Positions 49,610-60,973 of a stretch of DNA of 64,000 nt are shown one piece after another; positions within the stretch are counted from its first letter, which is position 1; the number at the start of each line of letters is the position of its first letter. Below the pieces are notes generated by a model. The model made no database searches and was not told the origin of the DNA. It saw nothing but the letters and a program-made list of their open reading frames with translations. The translations under genes were made by a program, and so were the position numbers. The DNA is taken from positions 1-64,000 of the forward strand of contig NZ_JAHKQR010000018.1 of NCBI RefSeq assembly GCF_018860805.1, in the 5' to 3' direction. Source of the DNA: Aestuariibacter sp. A3R04. GTDB lineage: Bacteria; Pseudomonadota; Gammaproteobacteria; Enterobacterales; Alteromonadaceae.

Positions 49610-51307
49610 ATGAGAATATTGTTTTTATCGCTTTTTCTCTGTGTCGCTGCAGGTTGCTCCGGCGACAAAACGCTCCCTGTAGACACACAAAAAGTCGCTA
49701 AAATAGCGCAGCAAGCGGTAGCGATGCCCGACGAGTTCGCTGCTGATGCCGCTATGGCTGTACTCAACGATGGCGGGACCGCAGTGGACGCTGCCATTAC
49801 TGCACAATTTGTACTGGCTGTAACATTTCCTGAAGCCGGCAACATCGGCGGAGGGGGCTTCATGACCATCTACCAGAACAGCGAAGCGGCTTTTTTGGAT
49901 TATCGTGAGATGGCACCCGCTGCCGCCCATCGCGATATGTACTTAGATGAAAATGGCGATGTGAAAAAATACGAATCGCTGTTTGGTGCAAAGGCGTCCG
50001 GCATTCCGGGCTCGGTAGCGGGTATGTGGGCGGCACATCAACGCTTTGGCAAATTGCCCTGGAAGCGACTGGTTCAACCTGCTGTAGACCTGGCCCAAAA
50101 CGGTTTCCCGGTCCCTGAGAAACTGGCTGATCGCGTTACCAGATACATGGCCAGAATGGAAGAAGCAGGAATAGAAAGCAATTTTGGCAACTATTTTGGT
50201 GAAGCCAGACAAGCCGGTGTCATATTTAAACAACCCGAACTTGCAGCGGCAATGACAAGAATTCGCGACCAAGGTCAGGATGGTTTTTACAAAGGAGAAA
50301 CCGCAAAAATTATCGCCGACTTTATGGCTGCCAATGGCGGACTGGTAACACAAAGTGATTTACAGGCCTATGAAGCCAAGTGGCGCGCGCCGATTGTTTA
50401 TCCATGGCAAGACTACAAGCTCCTTACCGCTCCGCCTCCTAGCTCTGGTGGTGTAGCAGTTGCTCAATGGATCAGTATGCTCAACGAAGTGCTGGAAACT
50501 CAGCAATTGCCGGCTCACGACAGCCGTAACTATGTTCACCTGATGTCGGAAATAGGTAAGCGTGTTTTTGCGGATAGGGCGGAATACTTAGGTGATCCCG
50601 ATTTTATCGACGTACCGGTAAAAGCCTTGCTCGATGAAAATTACATAGCCAAGCGTGCTGGTGAAGTCGATGTCAATGCTATTTCAGTAACTGAAGACGT
50701 CAAACCCGGCTTGTACGAAAGTCCGGATACAACCCATTTCTCTGTCATGGACAAATGGGGTAACGCAGTAGCCAATACCACCACGATTAATCTTTCTTTT
50801 GGCAGTGGTGTGATAGTTGAAGGTGCGGGTTTTATTCTCAACGATGAAATGGACGATTTTAGCGCCAAAGCCGGCGTACCAAACTTTTTCGGCGCCATAG
50901 GTGGCACTGCAAACGAAATTCAGCCCGGTAAACGCATGTTGTCGTCAATGACGCCAACTATCGTGCTCAAGGGTGACAATGTGACACTGGTAACCGGTTC
51001 TCCCGGCGGCACGACCATTATCTCTTCAGTAGCTCAATCTATTCTCAATGCGTTGTTTTTTGATATGGATGCAGAAGCCTCGGCAAACAGCCCCCGCTTT
51101 CATCATCAACTGTGGCCAAAAGATACCATTGCCTATCACAGTGGTCTCTCTGCAGACGTAGTGGCTGAGTTAGCCGCCATGGGATACACCATGAAAGAAA
51201 GTAATTTTGGTGATGTCCACTTGATCAAACGAACTGCCAACGGGCTCGAAGCGGCATCAGAAGCCCGTGGAAGGGGTAAAGCCGCTGTTGAAGAAACATC
51301 CTTGTAA
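49610..51307 (+). CDS. ggt: Gamma-glutamyltransferase, lipoprotein
   Basis: A 565-residue GGT with lipobox VAAGC (Cys16), so membrane-anchored rather than free in the periplasm. NIGGGGFMTIY, SGIPGSVAGMW, and the autocleavage site SPDTTHFSVMD (nucleophile Thr374) are intact, with PGKRMLSSMTPTIV and GSPGGTTIISSV forming the small subunit. It could cut gamma-glutamyl bonds, including perhaps gamma-D-Glu-mDAP in stem peptides. That substrate is inference. Confidence 0.92.
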   Translation: MRILFLSLFLCVAAGCSGDKTLPVDTQKVAKIAQQAVAMPDEFAADAAMAVLNDGGTAVDAAITAQFVLAVTFPEAGNIGGGGFMTIYQNSEAAFLDYREMAPAAAHRDMYLDENGDVKKYESLFGAKASGIPGSVAGMWAAHQRFGKLPWKRLVQPAVDLAQNGFPVPEKLADRVTRYMARMEEAGIESNFGNYFGEARQAGVIFKQPELAAAMTRIRDQGQDGFYKGETAKIIADFMAANGGLVTQSDLQAYEAKWRAPIVYPWQDYKLLTAPPPSSGGVAVAQWISMLNEVLETQQLPAHDSRNYVHLMSEIGKRVFADRAEYLGDPDFIDVPVKALLDENYIAKRAGEVDVNAISVTEDVKPGLYESPDTTHFSVMDKWGNAVANTTTINLSFGSGVIVEGAGFILNDEMDDFSAKAGVPNFFGAIGGTANEIQPGKRMLSSMTPTIVLKGDNVTLVTGSPGGTTIISSVAQSILNALFFDMDAEASANSPRFHHQLWPKDTIAYHSGLSADVVAELAAMGYTMKESNFGDVHLIKRTANGLEAASEARGRGKAAVEETSL

Positions 51308-51334
51308 CTATCACAATGAGCTGGCAGCAGACGG

Positions 51335-51751
51335 CTAAACTGCGAACAGCTGGCTCATTGATTTGAACGCTTTAAATTCCAACGCGTTACCTGCAGGATC
51401 TAAAAAGAACAAGGTGGCCTGTTCTCCGGGCTCTCCTTTAAAGCGAATATAAGGTGCGATCACAAACTCAGTACCTGCCTCTTGCAGCCTATCGGCTAAG
51501 GCTTGCCATTCGTTCATCGACAACACGACGCCAAAATGAGGGACAGGTACGGCATGATTGTCAACACCGTTGTGCTGTGGTGCCGCTGGCATGGTATCGA
51601 CACAGTGTGTGACCAACTGATGACCAAAAAAATTCCAATCTATCCAGCGGGTGTCGCTTCTTCCTTTTTCACATCCCATCACTGTGCCATAAAATGCTTC
51701 TGCTGCGTCGAGATTGTCAACGGGTATTGCTAAATGAAAGGGTTGGGGCAT
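51335..51751 (-). CDS. VOC-family dioxygenase/glyoxalase-like protein
   Basis: A 138-residue VOC protein. [27 protein letters not shown], the [11 protein letters not shown] segment and [16 protein letters not shown] (with the metal-ligand Glu) are seen. Family members of this type are hypothetical metal-dependent enzymes. No partner genes nearby. Confidence 0.85.
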   Translation of the reverse strand: MPQPFHLAIPVDNLDAAEAFYGTVMGCEKGRSDTRWIDWNFFGHQLVTHCVDTMPAAPQHNGVDNHAVPVPHFGVVLSMNEWQALADRLQEAGTEFVIAPYIRFKGEPGEQATLFFLDPAGNALEFKAFKSMSQLFAV

Positions 51752-51775
51752 AACGTACTCCTTGATGCCTGTTTT

Positions 51776-53188
51776 TTATAAGAGTTTTTTTAGTAACCAG
51801 AGTTTCCAACGTGAGTAAGGGGCATACCTCGCTTTCACATCAAACTTGGATGACTTCACCATCACTGCCTTGAGATGGCTGAAGGTGTCGAAACCAAACT
51901 TGCCGTGATATCGCCCCATGCCACTGTTTCCCACCCCGCCAAAAGGCAGCGCCGGGTTTGTCATGAACATCATGGTATCGTTCACGCACACACTCCCGGC
52001 ACTGGTTTTCGATAGCAAACGGTCACGAAAACCGTGATCTTCACTAAAGACATATAAAGCCAACGGCTTCTCCCTGTGGCGAATAAAAGCCACACTGTCT
52101 TCAATATTCTCAAGTACGATAATTGGCAATATTGGGCCAAAAATCTCTTCCTGCATCAAAGGGCTATTGAGATCAGGATTAAGTACAATGGTGGGAGCCA
52201 GTTTGCGCTGTTCTGGTAATCGCTCTCCACCAAACACTACATTTTGCTCATGCAGAAGCTCACACAACCTGTTGTAATGCCGTTGATGAATAATTTGCCC
52301 GTAGTCTTTACTCGCGACAGGCGCATTGCCGTACTGACGATAAATTTCCGCCTTTAGTGCCTCAATGACTGCCGTCACCTGATGTTTGTCTACCAACACG
52401 TAATCCGGCGCAATACAGGTTTGACCACAATTCATCCATTTGCCCCACACTAACCGCCTAGCAGTGACGGTTAAGTTACAGGAGCGGTCGATAACACAGG
52501 GGCTTTTGCCACCCAACTCCAGTGTAACCGGTGTTAAGTGCTGTGCCGCGGCCTGCATAACGATTTTACCAACTTGTGCGCCGCCGGTATAAAACACGTG
52601 ATCCCAGGCAAGAGAAAGCAGCCCTTGTGTCTCTCTTTTTCCCCCTTCTACCACTGCGACTGTGTCTTGCTCCAGATACTGTGGAATAAGACGAGCCACA
52701 AGAGAGGAACACGCAGGAGCTAGCTCGCTTGGCTTTAGAACAGCACAATTTCCGGCAGCAATCGCGGCCACTAGGGGCGCAAGCAACAATTGCACAGGAT
52801 AATTCCAGGCGCCAATAATCAACACCACGCCCAACGGTTCGGGTTGTAAATAGCTACGCCCTGGTTGCGCAGCCAGGGGGGTAGAAACGTGACGCAGATC
52901 AGCCCAGCTATCTAATTGTTTTACCGTGTGGCGAATATCCGAAAGCAAATAGCCTATCTCTGCTGTCCAGGATTCCGTTTCCCCTTTACCCAAATCCCGA
53001 TACAACGCCTCTTTTATCTCTTGTTGATGCTCGGTTAACAAGCTCACCAGGCTTTGAAGTTGCTTCTTCCGCCATTGAATACAGCGGGTCTTATCAGTAT
53101 TAAAACCGGACTTGAGTAGCGAAAACAGCGATGAATAATCTGGTTCGTTTTCTGCGTTTGTTTGAATAGTGTCTGACACTAAATGCAT
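51776..53188 (-). CDS. Aldehyde dehydrogenase (class 3 / coniferyl aldehyde type)
   Basis: A 470-residue NAD(P)-dependent aldehyde dehydrogenase. LVIIGAWNYPVQLLLAPLVAAIAAGN-like residues 117-142, the catalytic Glu in LELGGKSPCVID and Cys in NCGQTCIAPDYVL, and PFGGVGNSGMGRYHGKFGFDTFSH place it in the ALDH3 group (fatty or aromatic aldehydes). The C-terminal WKLWLLKKLL is amphipathic and may touch the membrane. The start at 53188 follows AAGGAG. Confidence 0.9.
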   Translation of the reverse strand: MHLVSDTIQTNAENEPDYSSLFSLLKSGFNTDKTRCIQWRKKQLQSLVSLLTEHQQEIKEALYRDLGKGETESWTAEIGYLLSDIRHTVKQLDSWADLRHVSTPLAAQPGRSYLQPEPLGVVLIIGAWNYPVQLLLAPLVAAIAAGNCAVLKPSELAPACSSLVARLIPQYLEQDTVAVVEGGKRETQGLLSLAWDHVFYTGGAQVGKIVMQAAAQHLTPVTLELGGKSPCVIDRSCNLTVTARRLVWGKWMNCGQTCIAPDYVLVDKHQVTAVIEALKAEIYRQYGNAPVASKDYGQIIHQRHYNRLCELLHEQNVVFGGERLPEQRKLAPTIVLNPDLNSPLMQEEIFGPILPIIVLENIEDSVAFIRHREKPLALYVFSEDHGFRDRLLSKTSAGSVCVNDTMMFMTNPALPFGGVGNSGMGRYHGKFGFDTFSHLKAVMVKSSKFDVKARYAPYSRWKLWLLKKLL

Positions 53189-53271
53189 AAAACAACACTC
53201 CTTACGAAGACAGCTCCACTGTACTGCAATTGTGCAATCAGTTGCCAACTATTTTGACGAATAGCAGACAC

Positions 53272-53299
53272 AAAAAAGCCTGCTCAAGGCAGGCTTTTT
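53272..53299 (-). terminator. Terminator downstream of purA
   Basis: AAAAAAGCCTGC (53272-53283) pairs with GCAGGC (53289-53294) plus TTTTT. It works in both directions between purA and the aldehyde dehydrogenase promoter. Confidence 0.85.
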
Positions 53300-53313
53300 A
53301 AATCAATGTTCGC

Positions 53314-54949
<1,636 letters not shown>

Positions 54950-55375
54950 ATGAGGTTTCCTTTACAGGGCCATTACGCACTTGATGTATCAGGCAATGTG
55001 CTGGAAGTATATGCGACGGGGGCTTGGAATAAAGCAACTGCTGAGGCACTTGCCGAGGACATGCACCGAATAACAGAACCTTTGTCTGGAACCCCCTGGG
55101 CGGTGCTAATGGACGGAAGACGATGGGTGTTGTCCACACCGGAATGTCAGAACGTACTTACCGTTGCTATTAAGAAAAGCATTGCAAAAGGGTTAGTTCG
55201 TTCGGCTTACGTACTCGACTCAGGTATGGTTAAAAGAGCCCAGTTAGAAAGGACACATCCCCACTTGCGGGAAGACATCTCAAACCACAACTACGACAGG
55301 GCGTATTTTACCCGATATTTTGAAGCACTGTGCTGGTTGGAAAGAGATGGCTTCACACCTTACCAGCACAAATAG
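54950..55375 (+). CDS. Hypothetical protein (STAS/SpoIIAA-like?)
   Basis: A 141-residue soluble protein. LDVSGNVLEVYATGAWNKATAEALAEDM followed by PWAVLMDGRRWVLSTPECQNVL (about residues 47-69) resembles the strand-helix order of SpoIIAA/STAS-like proteins often found in marine gammaproteobacteria. The similarity is weak. AAAAGGGATTG precedes the ATG. Confidence 0.6.
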   Translation: MRFPLQGHYALDVSGNVLEVYATGAWNKATAEALAEDMHRITEPLSGTPWAVLMDGRRWVLSTPECQNVLTVAIKKSIAKGLVRSAYVLDSGMVKRAQLERTHPHLREDISNHNYDRAYFTRYFEALCWLERDGFTPYQHK

Positions 55376-55460
55376 TCACTGCCTTTGGGCATTGTCAGCA
55401 AATCAGTAGCAAGCAAAACAGCCACCAGCGCTAACACACACGGCAAGAGCATCCTCTTGT

Positions 55461-56321
55461 TTAATACAACAAACTGTATACCTTTCGGCGGTATTCCGAC
55501 TTCAGAGGGTCTCCGTCTGGCAATGCGTTAATCATATCCAGCATTAACTTCTTCGCTTCACCAAAATTCAGATCTTTACTCAGCACGCTGAATAACAATG
55601 CCAATGCATCTGCAGACTTATGTGCCTGTTGTAACTGTACGGCAAGGTCCACTTTGAGCTGCAAGTTATCGGGCTGGGCCTCAACGTCTTTCGTCAACTG
55701 TTGAATTTCCGGTGAATCGGCAGCTTGCTCTGCAAGCTCTATTTTACCTGACAGAGTCTGATAACGACTATCCTGATCAACGAGCTTGATCTCTGAAAGC
55801 AGCGTTTTTGCCATCTCAATCGCGCCAGTTTCAACCAAACAATCGATATACATATAACGCGCGTTGACGTTTTCCTGATTTAGTTCAAAGGCTTGCTTTG
55901 CATGGGGAAATGCTGCCGCGTAATCGCCTTCGTAAATCGCTTCACCAGCCTTTGCCAACAAGGCGTCTTCTGGTTTAGGCAAATATTTTTCTAACATTTC
56001 TCTGATTTGCGCTTCTGGCTGTACTCCGGCAAATCCATCAACTGGCTGGCCATCCTTCACAACCATCACGGTGGGCAAGTTGCGGATACCGAACTGAGCG
56101 GCTACTTCCTGCTGCGCGTCACAATCAACCCGCGCAAGAAGTAAACTGTCACCATACTCAGCTGCAATTTTTTCCAATAATGGAGAAACATCTTTACTTT
56201 GTTCGCTCCATTCGGCCCAGAAATCCACCAGCACCACTTTTTCCTGGGAGTCGTTCAATATCACTTGCTGAAAATTTTCCGGGGTGATGTCAACGGTCTG
56301 GTTTGCTACTAAATTATCCAT
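55461..56321 (-). CDS. CnoX/YbbN-like thioredoxin-fold chaperone
   Basis: A 286-residue cytoplasmic protein with a thioredoxin domain (residues 8-110) and C-terminal TPRs (about 115-280). The thioredoxin motif reads WSEQSK, so both catalytic cysteines are serines. VEAQPDNLQLKVDLAVQLQ and LLFSVLSKDLNFGEAKKLMLD match YbbN. E. coli CnoX protects unfolded proteins under hypochlorite stress; redox activity at this site is not expected here. ATG 56321 begins the domain, while the frame extends to 56480. Confidence 0.88.
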   Translation of the reverse strand: MDNLVANQTVDITPENFQQVILNDSQEKVVLVDFWAEWSEQSKDVSPLLEKIAAEYGDSLLLARVDCDAQQEVAAQFGIRNLPTVMVVKDGQPVDGFAGVQPEAQIREMLEKYLPKPEDALLAKAGEAIYEGDYAAAFPHAKQAFELNQENVNARYMYIDCLVETGAIEMAKTLLSEIKLVDQDSRYQTLSGKIELAEQAADSPEIQQLTKDVEAQPDNLQLKVDLAVQLQQAHKSADALALLFSVLSKDLNFGEAKKLMLDMINALPDGDPLKSEYRRKVYSLLY

Positions 56322-56510
56322 GAATGTCGCCTTTAAACTGTTTGCCCAATGATATGGGTATCCCAAAATAAATCTCAAGTACGCGAAAAGCAGTAGACAC
56401 AATATAACGCGCAATACATATACTGAAATCGCGCCTTGAATTCCACTGACAGTTTGACAAAAGCAGGATACACTAAACAAACACCGTATTAATGGGCATC
56501 TTCCACTAAC

Positions 56511-58448
56511 ATGCTTCCTGCCTTAAAAATTCTTATCATCGAAGATTCAACTGCGCTTCTTGAACAACTAACTGACAGTATTCAAAATACAATTGCGTTA
56601 TTTGATCGACCTGACATTGATATATCAATAGTCGAGGCAGCTTCAGTGGAAAAGGCGCTGCAAGTGGTGCATTGCGATGGAGATATACAAGCAGTGGTCT
56701 TCAGTTGGGACACTGATGTCAAGCAATGCGAAATAGACGCTGACAACCCCGGCAAACAACGGGTAGAAAATAACGCCATTGTTATTGAAGCGATTAAAGC
56801 GATTCGTCCGGAACTGCCGGTTTATGTACTCGGAGACGCCATCAAAGGCCTTGATATAGTTAACCAGTCAAACGGCATGGAGTCGTTTTTCTATCGCAAT
56901 GACATCATCTCTGACCCCGAATCCATTCTCGGGTATATCATTAACGATTTCGATGATCGCAATGAAACGCCGTTCTGGACTGCTTATAAAGAGTATGTAC
57001 TCGAAGCCAATGACTCCTGGCATACGCCCGGCCACAGTGGTGGTGCCAGCTTTCGAAACTCACCATATATAAGCGATTTCTATCGTTTCTTTGGGCGCAA
57101 TGTTTTTGTCAGTGATTTGTCGGTGAGCGTAGATTCCTTAGGCTCATTGTCTGATGGCACCCATGCAATTGGCCGGGCGCAAGCGGCATTGGCAAATACC
57201 TTTGAAGTTAAACAATCTTACTTCGTCACAAACGGCTCTTCAACATCGAACAAAATCATATTGCAAACCTTACTTCGCGAAGGGGATAAAGTGATTGCCG
57301 ATCGCAATTGTCACAAATCGGTACATTACGGCATTGTGCAAGCCCGGGCCATGCCAGTTTACCTCGACAGTGTGTTTAACCCGGACTACGGCATTTTTTC
57401 TCCGCCCAGACTGTCTCAACTACGGGAACTCATTGAAAGTAACCCGGACGCCAAGCTGATAGTGTTAACCGGGTGTACCTATGACGGGCTGCTCACCGAC
57501 TTACAACAGGTGGTGAGCCTTGGACATGCACACGGCATGAAAGTCTTCATTGATGAAGCATGGTTTGCCTATTCCTTATTTCACCCTTACTTCAGGCACT
57601 ATTCTGCCATTAACTCCGGCGCCGATTACATCACTCACTCGGCTCACAAAGTTGTATCTGCATTTTCTCAAGCCTCGTTCATTCATGTCAACGACCCGGA
57701 TTTCGACAAGGATTTCTTTAAAGAAGTGTACAGTATTCACACCAGTACATCGCCAAAGTATCAGTTGATTGCATCATTGGATGTATGTCGACAGCAGTTG
57801 GAAATGGAAGGGTATAAAATACTCAATGAGTTGCTGAGTAACGTGGCAGAATTCAAAGAACAGGTAAGCCGCTTCTCAAAAATCCGTATTCTGGAAAGCG
57901 CAGATTTTAAAAAAATCTTCCCTCACTTTAGCGAAGATAATATCGGCCACGACCCCCTTAAAATTTTGATTGACGTGTCGGAGTTGTCCTATTCGAATCA
58001 GGAAATTCACCGTTTTCTTATGGATGAGGTTGGCTTGGAAATTGAGAAATTTACTCACAGCACTATTCTGGTTCTGCTTACCCTTGGCGGTATGCGCTCT
58101 AAAATTGTCAGATTATACAATGCTCTGAAAAAACTCGATCAAGGCAAAGCGTCCCTTACAAAAAGTAAGTCTCGACCTTCTCTCCCTGCCATCATCCCAC
58201 CCATAAGCCTGGAAATGTTGCCGTCTTCGGCCTTTTTTGGTGAACGCGAAGCGGTTCCGTGGCAGGAGAGTCAAGGTTGTATCGCGGCCGGATTAGTAAC
58301 GCCTTATCCGCCGGGTATTCCGCTCATCATTCCTGGGCAGCGCATTGAAGAAGACCACATTAATTACATGCGCTCATTATCGAATCAAAAGTTAACCATC
58401 CAGGGCTTGTATGACGGGGAACTTTACGTGGTCAAGCAACGCCCATAA
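56511..58448 (+). CDS. Orn/Lys/Arg decarboxylase family protein with receiver-like N-terminus
   Basis: A 645-residue fold-type I PLP protein. Residues 1-130 resemble the wing/receiver domain (KILIIEDSTALLEQL). SWHTPGHSGGASF (169-181), GSSTSNKIILQ, VFIDEAWFAYS and SAHKVVSAFSQ with PLP Lys380 are the decarboxylase motifs. It is shorter than LdcC/AdiA (over 700 residues), so it belongs to a less-studied branch common in marine gammaproteobacteria. Substrate unknown. Confidence 0.86.
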   Translation: MLPALKILIIEDSTALLEQLTDSIQNTIALFDRPDIDISIVEAASVEKALQVVHCDGDIQAVVFSWDTDVKQCEIDADNPGKQRVENNAIVIEAIKAIRPELPVYVLGDAIKGLDIVNQSNGMESFFYRNDIISDPESILGYIINDFDDRNETPFWTAYKEYVLEANDSWHTPGHSGGASFRNSPYISDFYRFFGRNVFVSDLSVSVDSLGSLSDGTHAIGRAQAALANTFEVKQSYFVTNGSSTSNKIILQTLLREGDKVIADRNCHKSVHYGIVQARAMPVYLDSVFNPDYGIFSPPRLSQLRELIESNPDAKLIVLTGCTYDGLLTDLQQVVSLGHAHGMKVFIDEAWFAYSLFHPYFRHYSAINSGADYITHSAHKVVSAFSQASFIHVNDPDFDKDFFKEVYSIHTSTSPKYQLIASLDVCRQQLEMEGYKILNELLSNVAEFKEQVSRFSKIRILESADFKKIFPHFSEDNIGHDPLKILIDVSELSYSNQEIHRFLMDEVGLEIEKFTHSTILVLLTLGGMRSKIVRLYNALKKLDQGKASLTKSKSRPSLPAIIPPISLEMLPSSAFFGEREAVPWQESQGCIAAGLVTPYPPGIPLIIPGQRIEEDHINYMRSLSNQKLTIQGLYDGELYVVKQRP

Positions 58449-58501
58449 CTGACAGGCAAGAAACCGGTCTTGTAGCACTGACCGGCTTCTTATGCGGGTG
58501 C

Positions 58502-59608
58502 TCAATCTTCCCCTGGCATCACTTTTAGCAATTTGCCTTCTGGCGTATCAGTAAGCAGATAAAGATAGCCATCGGGCCCTTCAACCACATCGCGGATCCG
58601 CTCTTTTCTGTCTTGCAAATACACCTCCTGTTGGCCTGGCTTTCCCTCATTCATCCCGATGCGACGTAAGTGGGTAAATTTCAGTGAACCTACGAGTAAA
58701 TCCCCACGCCAGTCAGGAAATTTATCGCCCTGATAAAATACCATACCACTTGGCGCTATAGATGGATCCCAGTACAACACAGGTTGCTCCATACCTGGCA
58801 TCTCTGTTTTATCAGAGATGATGTCCCCACTGTAATCAATACCATAGGTGATCACCGGCCAGCCATAATTCTTGCCTTTTTTGATCAAATTGACTTCGTC
58901 ACCACCTTTCGGCCCATGTTCCATTGCCCACACCGCACCGGTCTCAGGATGAATGGTCAACCCCTGTACATTGCGGTGTCCGTAAGAATAAATCTCCGGC
59001 GCTTTACCGTCGACAAAGGGGTTATCGTCAGGAATCGATCCATCTGGGCGAATGCGCACAATTTTGCCCAAATGATTGTCGGTATTTTGCGCTTCCTGCA
59101 TAAGCTTATAGCGTTCACCCAGTGTAATAAACAAATCGCCGTTACCATCAAACGCCACTCGACAACCAAAGTGAAAACCATTGTCTACCCTGGGCGATGC
59201 CGTAAACAGTGTTTCGACATCTTCTAGCCGATCTCCTTGAATGCGGGCGCGACTAACCGCACTGGTACTGCCATCTTCACCGGGCTGACTGTAACAAAAG
59301 TAAATAGTTTGGTTGTCTCGGAAATGTGGGTCGACGGCTATCCCCAACATGCCACCTTGATTCACCGCAGCCACAGCTGGCACGTTTTTAAGCGGTGCAC
59401 CCAGCCCTGTATCGTGACGAAAAAGCCTAATATTTCCCGGCCTTTCAGTAAGAACAATGTCTCCCCCAGGCAAAAATGCCAAACCCCAAGGGTGAGAGAG
59501 TGCATCGGTCAGTGTTTCCACTTTCACCGTATGCGCCCATGCCGATGTGAAAAAAGCAGTGCCCAACGAGGCAGCCAGACACCACTTTCTAAGTTGTGAA
59601 GTGATCAT
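58502..59608 (-). CDS. PQQ-dependent soluble aldose sugar dehydrogenase (YliI-like)
   Basis: A 368-residue exported beta-propeller enzyme with a signal peptide (residues 1-25, SAWAH). HPWGLAFLPGGDIVLTERPGN, GGMLGIAVDPHF, YSYGHRNVQGL and MEHGPKGGDEVNLIKKGKNYGWP (about 212-234) match Asd/YliI. It oxidises aldose sugars if PQQ is available; no PQQ genes are in the window. Stop sits four bases past the Dps-side start. Confidence 0.9.
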   Translation of the reverse strand: MITSQLRKWCLAASLGTAFFTSAWAHTVKVETLTDALSHPWGLAFLPGGDIVLTERPGNIRLFRHDTGLGAPLKNVPAVAAVNQGGMLGIAVDPHFRDNQTIYFCYSQPGEDGSTSAVSRARIQGDRLEDVETLFTASPRVDNGFHFGCRVAFDGNGDLFITLGERYKLMQEAQNTDNHLGKIVRIRPDGSIPDDNPFVDGKAPEIYSYGHRNVQGLTIHPETGAVWAMEHGPKGGDEVNLIKKGKNYGWPVITYGIDYSGDIISDKTEMPGMEQPVLYWDPSIAPSGMVFYQGDKFPDWRGDLLVGSLKFTHLRRIGMNEGKPGQQEVYLQDRKERIRDVVEGPDGYLYLLTDTPEGKLLKVMPGED

Positions 59609-59615
59609 GTGATCA

Positions 59616-60089
59616 CTAGTTTGGCAAAGTCGCGCGAAGCATCCACGCAGTTTTTTCGTGAACCCGCATACGATCAGACACCAACGCAGCAGAAGACTCG
59701 TCGTCGGCATCCTGCGCCAACTTGAGCGCTTCCCGGGACGTTTTCACCACAGCTTCATGACCTAGGGTTAACAGACGCACCATTTCACTCGCTTCCGGTA
59801 CACCTTCAACTTCTTTAATTGAGCTTAACTCAACGAATGACTTATACGTTCCTGGTGCTGCTACACCTAATGTGCGGATGCGTTCCGCAATTTCATCCAC
59901 GGCTTCTGCAAGTTCGGTGTAATGCTCTTCAAACATCAAATGCAGTTCACGGAATTGCGGGCCTGTGACGTTCCAGTGAAAATTATGGGTTTGCAGGTAC
60001 AATGTGTACGAGTCGGCCAGTAAGCGTTTTAAACCTTCCGCAACTGCAGTGCGGTCTGTTTCTGAAATACCGATGTCTATCTTACTCAT
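59616..60089 (-). CDS. dps: Dps-family ferritin-like DNA-protection protein
   Basis: A 157-residue Dps protein forming 12-mers. [42 protein letters not shown] (residues 34-75) holds the ferroxidase His, Asp and Glu. [32 protein letters not shown] (about 110-141) is the second half of the four-helix bundle. It stores iron and limits Fenton damage; it probably responds to oxidative stress. Confidence 0.94.
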   Translation of the reverse strand: MSKIDIGISETDRTAVAEGLKRLLADSYTLYLQTHNFHWNVTGPQFRELHLMFEEHYTELAEAVDEIAERIRTLGVAAPGTYKSFVELSSIKEVEGVPEASEMVRLLTLGHEAVVKTSREALKLAQDADDESSAALVSDRMRVHEKTAWMLRATLPN

Positions 60090-60197
60090 CTTACTCTCCT
60101 GATAGCAATTACCAATTAATAAGAAAATTTCAAATCTATAATTATGATACTAGCATGCTTTAATTTTGGATTACACTTATTCAGAATAATATTCGTA

Positions 60198-60671
60198 CTA
60201 GTGGTGATGATGCGCAGGCATATCCCTATCTTCAGCCGGTTTTACGGGGACATTTACAGAAGAGCTTTGCCCGTTAGAAAACTGTAAATACAAAGGTACT
60301 GTTTGCCCTTCCGTTAGCCCTACCTTCAGCCCCACAAGCATGATGTGCGCAGCTCCCGGCTCTAACACAACTGATCCCTGCGCAGGGATCACGAGGCCTT
60401 TTTTCATCTCGCGCATTTTCATCATACCTTCAGACATAAGTGTAGTGTGAATCTGAGCAGCTCTTGCTATGCTCGCCTCAGTAGCTACAGACTCAAGCAC
60501 CAGCTCGCTGTTTGACTTGTTACTAAGCGTTAAATAAACAGCACCAGAGTTTGCCATTGGAAATGTTGCCCTGGCCCACGCATCTGTGATGCTAATTTGC
60601 GCGAAACTCATTGTCGAAAAAAAAAGGAAAAACAATGCCGTTAAACCGGCCACACCTCGTACATTCATCAT
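60198..60671 (-). CDS. Periplasmic copper chaperone (PCuAC)
   Basis: A 157-residue exported protein with a signal peptide (residues 1-24, SFAQI). The Cu(I) site His/Met pattern is present: AQIHTTLMSEGMMKMREM, then EPGAAHIMLVGL. The protein ends with DRDMPAHHHH, a His tail that may bind extra copper. PCuAC delivers copper to the CuA/CuB centres of cytochrome oxidase. Confidence 0.9.
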   Translation of the reverse strand: MMNVRGVAGLTALFFLFFSTMSFAQISITDAWARATFPMANSGAVYLTLSNKSNSELVLESVATEASIARAAQIHTTLMSEGMMKMREMKKGLVIPAQGSVVLEPGAAHIMLVGLKVGLTEGQTVPLYLQFSNGQSSSVNVPVKPAEDRDMPAHHHH

Positions 60672-60836
60672 CTGCCACTCCGTGTCTGCGTTATTGCCAT
60701 ACTATCCCTAAGCAGACACAGAATGAAGTAATTTGCGCTGAAATAACCTTACCAAAGGTGATGTAAAACAAGGAAAGCTGATAAAATTGCGCCAAAAGAT
60801 GACATTGGAGAGATAAGGATGGGAAAGTGAGAAAAA

Positions 60837-60912
<76 letters not shown>

Positions 60913-60973
60913 ACACTTTCACACTTTTTGCTGCGAACAGCGGATGCGTATTGTAGCTATGAATTCCGCTGTG

